Below are positions 57,817 to 64,000 of a stretch of DNA of 64,000 nt, piece after piece. The stretch covers positions 6,492,269 to 6,556,268 of the forward strand of contig JAQFVV010012423.1 in assembly GCA_028023455.1 (NCBI GenBank), read 5' to 3'. The position numbers were made by a program, and so were the translations under genes. This DNA is from Epiperipatus broadwayi. Lineage: Eukaryota > Onychophora > Udeonychophora > Euonychophora > Peripatidae. The number at the start of each line of letters is the position of its first letter. The first letter of the stretch is position 1. The notes under the pieces are model-generated. The model searched no databases, had not been told where the DNA came from, and was given only the letters and a program-made list of their open reading frames with translations.

Positions 57817-59176
57817 TATTCCTGAATTTAGCATTGAAAATGCCGAGGAATGGCCTCTCTATATAAAGCAATTGGAAATTTTTTTCAAGTTAAATGGGAT
57901 AAAAAATAATGAAAAAAAAGTGGCCGCACTTTTATGTTTAGGAGGACGCAAAGTCATAGAAATTATTAATAAATTATGGGACGGACCGATAACTGATGGA
58001 GTACAGTTTGAAGGTATAGTTAAAAAATTAACGGATTATTTTAACCCAAAGCCGTCTAGACACGTAGCTAGATTAACTCTGAGAAATAGAAAGTAAGCCA
58101 GAGAGGAAAAAATTAAAGACTATGATATAGCATTAAAACAGCTGTCAAAAAACTGTGATTATGGCGAATTTTTAGAACAAGCTTTGCTGGATCAATTATT
58201 GTGGGGAATGTATGATGAAAGATTGCGACAGACATTGTTAACGGAAAGTGACTTATCATACGAAGTCGCTATTAAAAAAGGAATAGCATATGAAGCAGTA
58301 ATTGAGCTAGCCCTAGCTTTTAGAAACAACTCAGAAGAGACCAGAAAGATGGCAGTTTATAAAACAGATCGAAGTCAGCAGCTGAAGAATGAAAATCTTA
58401 ACAGAGAGAAAATGTTAACAGTGAAATGTTTCTGCTGTGGTAAAACTGGCCATGTATCTAAAAATTGTAAATGGAGAAAAGAAAACTGTTATAACTGCAG
58501 ATTTAAAGGACATTTAGCAGCTGTATGCAAAAAACCACGACAAACAAAATGTAATCCAGGCACAGATGATACAACGTATACTATTGGCTATGTATCAACT
58601 AAGGGACAAAGCATGGCCGTGAGAGATAGGACTTTTTTGCAAAGACAAAGACAGATCACTAAACTACAAGAATTGGAGTCACGTAACCAAAAATTAGCTG
58701 CCATACTTGAGAGAAAGACACAATCGGAGCTACAACTTAACTTGCAATTTAAAGAACTATCAAAAAAAGTGAACAAATTAAAACTGGACATTTATGAATT
58801 AACTAAATTAAAAGAAGAACTGGAACAACAAAATTCAGAATTTAGTAAAAAATTACAAAGCAAATTTTCAGAATGTCAGACTTTTGAAAGATCGAACGAA
58901 GATTTAAAAAGTGAACTCGCAATGTCACAATTATCCGAACAGGTAGAGAGTTGGCAGCAGTATGAAATGAAACTACAGGAAAAGATGGCCGAAAGTGAAA
59001 ATGAAATTGACACGTTCGAAGATTTTTTAGAACGGAAATCTGTAGACAGTGAGTGGCCAGAGACAAAAACCGCAGAACAGGAAAAAACCCAGTCTCTCTC
59101 CAAGCGAGAGAAAAAAGCACTCAACACGGCGAGAAAAAAGAAGAGTTCACACAATTTTCAAGGTTATATCAATTAA
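57817..59176 (+). pseudogene. Gag with two CCHC knuckles and C-terminal coiled coil
   Basis: One frame broken by a single TAA (58094-58096). Before it, about 93 codons (IPEFSIENAEEWPLYIKQLE...) resemble the start of a retrotransposon capsid domain, with YFNPKPSRHVARLTLRNRK just before the stop. After it the frame runs to 59176, with capsid-like helices (LLWGMYDERLRQTLL) and then two nucleocapsid zinc knuckles, CFCCGKTGHVSKNC and CYNCRFKGHLAAVC. Instead of protease and polymerase, there follow about 140 residues of K/E/L/Q-rich coiled coil and a basic tail (SKREKKALNTARKKK). No ATG opens the first part in frame; translation may start at a non-ATG or an unrecognised site. Gag normally packages the element RNA in the cytoplasm. 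The stop probably makes this copy inactive. The coiled-coil extension is unusual. Confidence 0.82.
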
Positions 59177-59263
59177 TAGAAAAAATCAAGTTTTCTCCAA
59201 CCTGAAAAAGGAAACCGCGCATATTGGATGATTATGTGTAACGTAAATAAACTCTAACTTCTG

Positions 59264-59279
59264 GAGTGAGGGGAGGAAG
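59264..59279 (+). other. Polypurine tract
   Basis: GGAGTGAGGGGAGGAAG-type purine run (about 59263-59279) directly before the 3' LTR start TGTTGTATTC. Confidence 0.8.
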
Positions 59280-59709
59280 TGTTGTATTCGTTGTGAGAAA
59301 TAAACAGCGAGTTTACTAGAGACAATTTACTCCAGAAGTTTTCGATTTATTTTATTGAAAGTAAAAATAATTATAATGGAAAATAATTATAATTAAAAAC
59401 AAGTTGTGGGATTATTTTTATCAGAGATAAAAATATCTAATTAAATTAAGAACAATAAAATGGATTTGGAAAACACGCGATTAAGTTTTCAGAATGTAGC
59501 AGATAAGACTTAACAAAAGAACTCAGAGGGATATATAAACTGCTAGAGGAAAACATCACACACTTGTTACAGTCTTGTTAACAGAAGTTGGATACGTAAG
59601 GCTATTAAGAGCTATTTGCGGCACAATGGTTTTAAGAGTTGTTCAGCCGCGTTCGATTGGATTGTGTTTTTCTACCCCTCTGGAAAAGCTTAGGGGCAAA
59701 GACATTACA
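59280..59709 (+). repeat. 3' LTR (430 bp)
   Basis: TGTTGTATTCGTTG to GACATTACA, followed by the target duplication AAAGT. It contains GGGATATATAAACTGC near 59528. Compared with the 5' LTR it has an extra GACAATTTACTCCAGAAG-type segment and a few substitutions, so the insertion is not brand new. Confidence 0.9.
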
Positions 59710-59870
59710 AAAGTTGAATCTTGTGTTAAGATTTGTAGAGAGGTCTCTCTTGTAATAAAATTAAGCACACAAGGCGCATGGTACTAAGGTTATACCCTTA
59801 TATAAATATCATGTGCTGACATTGTGCTTAACAAGAATTAATATTCATTGATTTATAATAAATCAAATAT

Positions 59871-62800
59871 CAAAATGTTATATTTTTTTAAAAAAAAATT
59901 ATTATGTTTTATATTTGGAGGAAGCATTGTGATTAACTGCACAGTGATAGAAAAATCTGAGGTATTTGGAGTAAACATGGGAATGTATGTTAATTTCATT
60001 TTTTTAATTTTAATGATAGTAATTCCATTAAGGAGGCATCAAGATATATATAGATTTGTTAATTGGACAATTAAATGCAAAATAAAACATGTTACTGCCA
60101 ATCATGTTATGCTATTCACTCATTTTAGTCTTAATATTACATTATCAGTTAACTTATAATCTGCTTTAATCACCAAGTCACCATTGTTAAATTACATTAT
60201 CATTACTGATTAAATTAATTTGAGATATTATATACATATATACACAGCAATATTTTTTTAATATGGTGAACAACATTTGTTTTATAGATATATCTTTTTT
60301 AAAGTTGCTTTATTAAGAACATAAGAAAAATTACTGAAAATTTTTATTATTAGTGTAACTGAAATTTTTTAAAATTCAAAACCATGTATGTATAAATTAA
60401 AATTAATACTGACATTTAGTTTTTTATTCCACTAATTTATTCTAATTTGTAAATAAATATCATCAACAAGAATATTAATTATCTAATTTCACATTTTAAA
60501 CTTTAAAAAAATTAAATAAAAACATGACATTTCATAAACCCCTCTTTAATTAAAACCTGTAAACTGTTATAACTCGTAATGTATTTAATATCTTTCTTAA
60601 TACAATAATCAAAGATATTAAATTCTTTACAAGTTATAACAATGAACTAGTTTTAATATATAAGACTAAAACTATTATAAAAATTTAATAATTGAATTAT
60701 AAGTTCAATATAAGAACTTAAAAAGCTAAAAATTAATTAAGTAAGAATTTCTTTTTTTAAAAAAAAACAACAACGCATTCACAATTAATAATATCAGCAA
60801 AGCATTAACATAAAATAAAATAACTTTTATATATATTGCATCCTGCCGACGATCCCTAGAAGATATGCCAAGTCCCTACATTAGGCTATACTATGACTTT
60901 ATCTAAGTACCATTTAATATTCTTACCATTTTTTCAACTATATTTAGTCAATATTAACAATTGTGAGACTCACCTATCCTATTAACAAGATTACATACCT
61001 TTTAACATTAAATAAATACCAAAGTATTTATCCAATGGCCTAAGAATTCTCATGACTAACAATAATACTTCAATAAATATAATAAAACATCTGTAATTAT
61101 TAAATTTAAAGCTTCTTCAATAAGTTGTATTATCATTTGATTGTATATTGATCTTTTATTATTATTACTTTTATAAGATTATCATTAAGAATAACCATAA
61201 TAACGATATGATACTAAGGAGATCTCAGGATTATCATTGATTTTAATTATCTATTTATATTATCTATAAAATATCAAGAGGGCTTTTGTTTAACTCATAG
61301 TCTAGGTAGTGTGTCATTTCCGAGAAGACTTATAACATATATCTATAATTAAAATTATATTACTATTTTATATTTGTTTTCTACTATTAAATAATAAATC
61401 ACTATTGTTATTTAAATTGTAATCCTCATGTAGAACTTTAAATAAAAACTAATTCCTAATATGATTTCCTAACAATAAACCGACTTTACTATATTTGCAA
61501 TGTATTTGAGCAATGACTGATATGATCAAGGCAGTTTGCAATAATTTAAGATTCACTTTAATAAATATTTACCCAGATAATTGTGATATAATATTCTGTA
61601 CTGGATCAATTTCTCTTCAAAATTTCAAATTATATTTTTGGTTAATATGTATTTTATAATTAATACTCTTTAATGATGGTGTAGTGATGATGATTCCCTA
61701 CCAAAGAAATGCAACTTTAAATAAACACTTGGTGTAACTTTTAAAACATTAATTTTAATAACATTTTATATACAAAGTTTAATAATACAATAGAATTAAT
61801 AAATGAATTAACATCAAAGCAATGGAAAAATTTATATAATATAAAATAATAATATACATAAAAGAATTAAACATTAATATTCACCTTACTTGCCATGAGC
61901 TATTCAAAATAAAATCTCTTGACAATATAATCAAACATTATGTGATATTTGATTTTGTTACTTGTACTATCAAATAATGTGTCTTAAGCAATCAATCCTC
62001 TTCTTAATAATTATTTTCCTTTTTCATTAATTACCATTCATAGATGGTGATGACAACAAGAAAATTTTAAAAATATGGATTGATATTTTATTCTCAATTA
62101 AAATAATTTTATTATAATATTATGACTTATTACATTTTATCTATGTTTTATATTAACCATTTGATCTCACTCAGTTGCCCCACCCTTAATTTTCTTATGG
62201 GTTTATCACTGAACGATATCATAAAAATACATTAATCTCTTTTTTCTTTTATCCTATCCAATATGAATATTTATCTCTTCCTATACTAATTTTCATTTAC
62301 CATTTAAAATGTTAGCTGAATGTAAATAATCCACTCTCTTCTAGTGCTAACTGCTTCAAATAAAAATATTTGTCTCTATCTTATCTAGTAATGAAAGTCG
62401 TACTTTCCGATTTCAAGTTTCTATTTGTCTTATGTCTGTATTATAAATAATGCTCAAGAAGACTTATAAATTAAAATTAGTTATAACTATATTACAATAA
62501 TATTACAGAATTAATAACTCAATATCAGATCAAATTTTAAATATCACTATTTGTCATTTAATATTATACTGGAACACAGATACCCTTCCCCCTTCTTCTA
62601 ATATCTTTCTTTTACTATTTTTGTGTGTATTTTACTAGCTCATAAATTATAGCATTTATTTTAATAGTTTAATAATATTCAATCAAATAAAACTTTACAC
62701 AATTAATAGCATAGATAAACAAGTTATATTAATTATTGATTTCACTATCTCTTGATTTATCACCTTATATTAATAATTATTATTTTAAAGTGTGAACTTA

Positions 62801-64000
62801 ACTATATACACAAACATTAAGTTACCCATTTTTCTCTTCTTTTAAACATACAAGTTTATAAAAAAATAAAAAAATTGTTATTAATAATATCTCAATTGTT
62901 CCTCTCCCTTTTCATGCTTCCCACTTGTCATACACCAATCTTATCACTTTCCCTCCTTTTATATTTAACTGAACACTAGTAAAACTGTGTTTTCCCCCTG
63001 CTCTCATGTTATCCACAAGGTTTATGGGTCTCCCCCCCCCCCAGATTGCAGATTACTTTTCATCTATGTGATATATTTTATTTAGCTCCATTTCCCATTA
63101 ATACTGGTCTCCATATTATTTTCAATGAATTCCTTGGTAATATTCACATTTTATAATTCACATATTGCACCTTCTCCTTAAACATAATAAAAAACGAAAA
63201 TTATTTTCAACAGAGTTTAGATTTTCCTGGAAGCTAATGTCACTGATCATGATTTATTATACTTTTTTTTTCCTGTGCATATTTTTTTTTTTTTGTAATC
63301 TCTAGTAATTATTGAATTCATTTTACTTAGCATACATATTTTTTTTTCCCCATTGACAGTACTAATAATTAAATATTTCAATCTCCCCGTAGACCACTAT
63401 GATTTCTTTTCTCTACAAATATAATCCTTAGTCAGAATTTCTTTTTTTCATTGAACCCTGTCTATAGTTTATCATAAAAGTTTTCCTTATACATGAAAGT
63501 TAGGTTCACTAATGAGAATCTGATAAAATCTTTTCTACTCATAAAATTTTTATTCAGAGAAAAAATATTAACCACATTTTTTAATACACAAATATGTCCA
63601 TTCTGGTTTATTTTTAACTTATTATCAATTATCTTGATAGCTATATCTTTAGCTTTGTCACAATTAATTTTTCTATTATTCATATATTTATTCTACTTTA
63701 GTCTTTCATAAATATTATGACATTTAAAAGGTATATGTATTTGATCTTGCTTAATCCTACAATTATATATTAATATATTACTCACAGTCTGTATCTCCTG
63801 CTCTGATATCTCCTGATAAAACATTGGCACACAAAGACATTTTTCTCTTTCCATTGGTTCATCATACAACAATTTTACAATACCTTAGCGAATTTATTAT
63901 TGTTTTTAGCCAGCAGAGATTTCCTTTGTTTTAGCTGTTTATCTTACTGAAAACTTGTTACTATAAAATTCAAAATCCTTAAATTGATTATCCTTAATTA
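59871..64000. other. AT-rich intergenic end of window
   Basis: No gene recognised. The section at about 62.1-63.5 kb is pyrimidine-rich on the plus strand, with several CTTTTCCC-type runs and a C-run near 63033-63042. The mutually antisense open frames at 63462-63711 look like chance. Confidence 0.4.

Larger units (their letters stand above)
57295..59709 (+). mobile_element. Pol-less LTR retrotransposon with perfect 5-bp TSD
   Basis: A complete 2415-bp element with LTRs starting TGTTGTATT and ending GACATTACA, flanked on both sides by AAAGT (57290-57294 and 59710-59714). It contains a primer-binding site, a gag gene with two zinc knuckles and a long coiled-coil extension, and a purine tract. 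There is no protease, reverse transcriptase or integrase. It must have been mobilised by enzymes from another element. It interrupts the right arm of the foldback repeat, so it is the younger insertion. Confidence 0.92.
56735..59870. repeat. Foldback repeat split by an LTR element
   Basis: The left arm (about 56735-57085) has an inverted partner to the right of a centre near 57100. The first part is at 57105-57294 and the rest continues at 59710-59870, after the inserted LTR element. Matching blocks include TAACAAGAATTAATATTTAC (57151) with its complement near 57025, and GATAAGAGCGGCCAC (56846) with GTGGCCGCTCTTATC (57271). The repeat carries TTAAGCACACAAGGCGCATG (59761), a motif also found once at 17618-17668. 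Confidence 0.82.

Noticed and set aside
58588-59154. Minus-strand frames over the second gag gene
   Set aside because: Shadows of the zinc-knuckle/coiled-coil ORF in the forward strand.
63462-63711. Overlapping antisense ORFs near the right end
   Set aside because: Mutually antisense, AT-biased and without start context, neighbours or recognised motifs.
1-64000. CRISPR arrays, bacterial operons, rRNA or complete tRNA genes
   Set aside because: No regular repeat-spacer array, no ribosome-binding-site gene strings and no rRNA were seen. The tRNA-like sequences are SINE heads with shortened anticodon regions, not full tRNA genes.

Overview
The window looks like accessory DNA from an invertebrate animal genome. 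It is very AT-rich, with long gene-poor stretches, TA/CA microsatellites, spliceosomal exon signals and many animal transposon families: RTE and other LINEs, Penelope-like elements with GIY-YIG endonucleases, hAT, Gypsy-type LTR elements and tRNA-like SINEs. The mixture resembles molluscan genomes, but the species cannot be fixed from sequence alone. The only host coding sequence I recognise with good confidence is the last coding exon of CSTF3 (CstF-77, suppressor of forked), minus strand, 11953-12134, with a good splice acceptor. Its intron would run into the repeat-rich DNA at higher coordinates.

Layout. 0.3-1.5 kb: dead hAT (ZBED5/SCAND3-like) transposase. 3.65-5.39 kb: dead RTE-type LINE. 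8.46-9.37 kb: head-to-head copies of a tRNA-like SINE carrying hammerhead ribozymes (HHRs). 14.4-16.9 kb: a 2.4-kb near-perfect palindrome with an HHR-type motif in each arm. 17.74-25.73 kb: LTR element with 2.2-kb LTRs, a coiled-coil gag-like ORF and only the C-terminus of integrase. 25.9-27.6, 35.2-37.3 and 39.2-41.3 kb: three paralogous units, the last two a recent duplication, with a possible small exon pair. 28.9-30.3, 37.9-39.2 and 51.5-53.6 kb: four Penelope-like insertions of at least three families. 34.2 kb: non-autonomous hAT element with target-site duplication. 41.7-43.7 kb: nested foldback with decayed SINE copies outside and a different hammerhead inside. 55.4 kb: LINE C-terminus with zinc-binding motif. 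56.7-59.9 kb: foldback interrupted by a complete pol-less LTR element (gag with two zinc knuckles plus a long coiled coil). The rest is AT-rich intergenic DNA.

The main signal is the link between self-cleaving RNA motifs and inverted insertions. Intact or recognisable HHR folds occur in at least four unrelated repeat families, and nearly all of these repeats (SINE, Penelope-like and anonymous foldbacks) lie as inverted pairs. In one foldback the inversion junction falls within a few bases of the predicted ribozyme cut site. This suggests that HHR-processed, possibly circular or multimeric, transcripts are the insertion substrate and that insertion often creates snap-back structures. Hammerheads are known in Penelope-like elements, retrozymes and some SINEs (for example schistosome Sm-alpha). 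Their co-occurrence in several families with this architecture in one 64-kb window is what deserves a second look.
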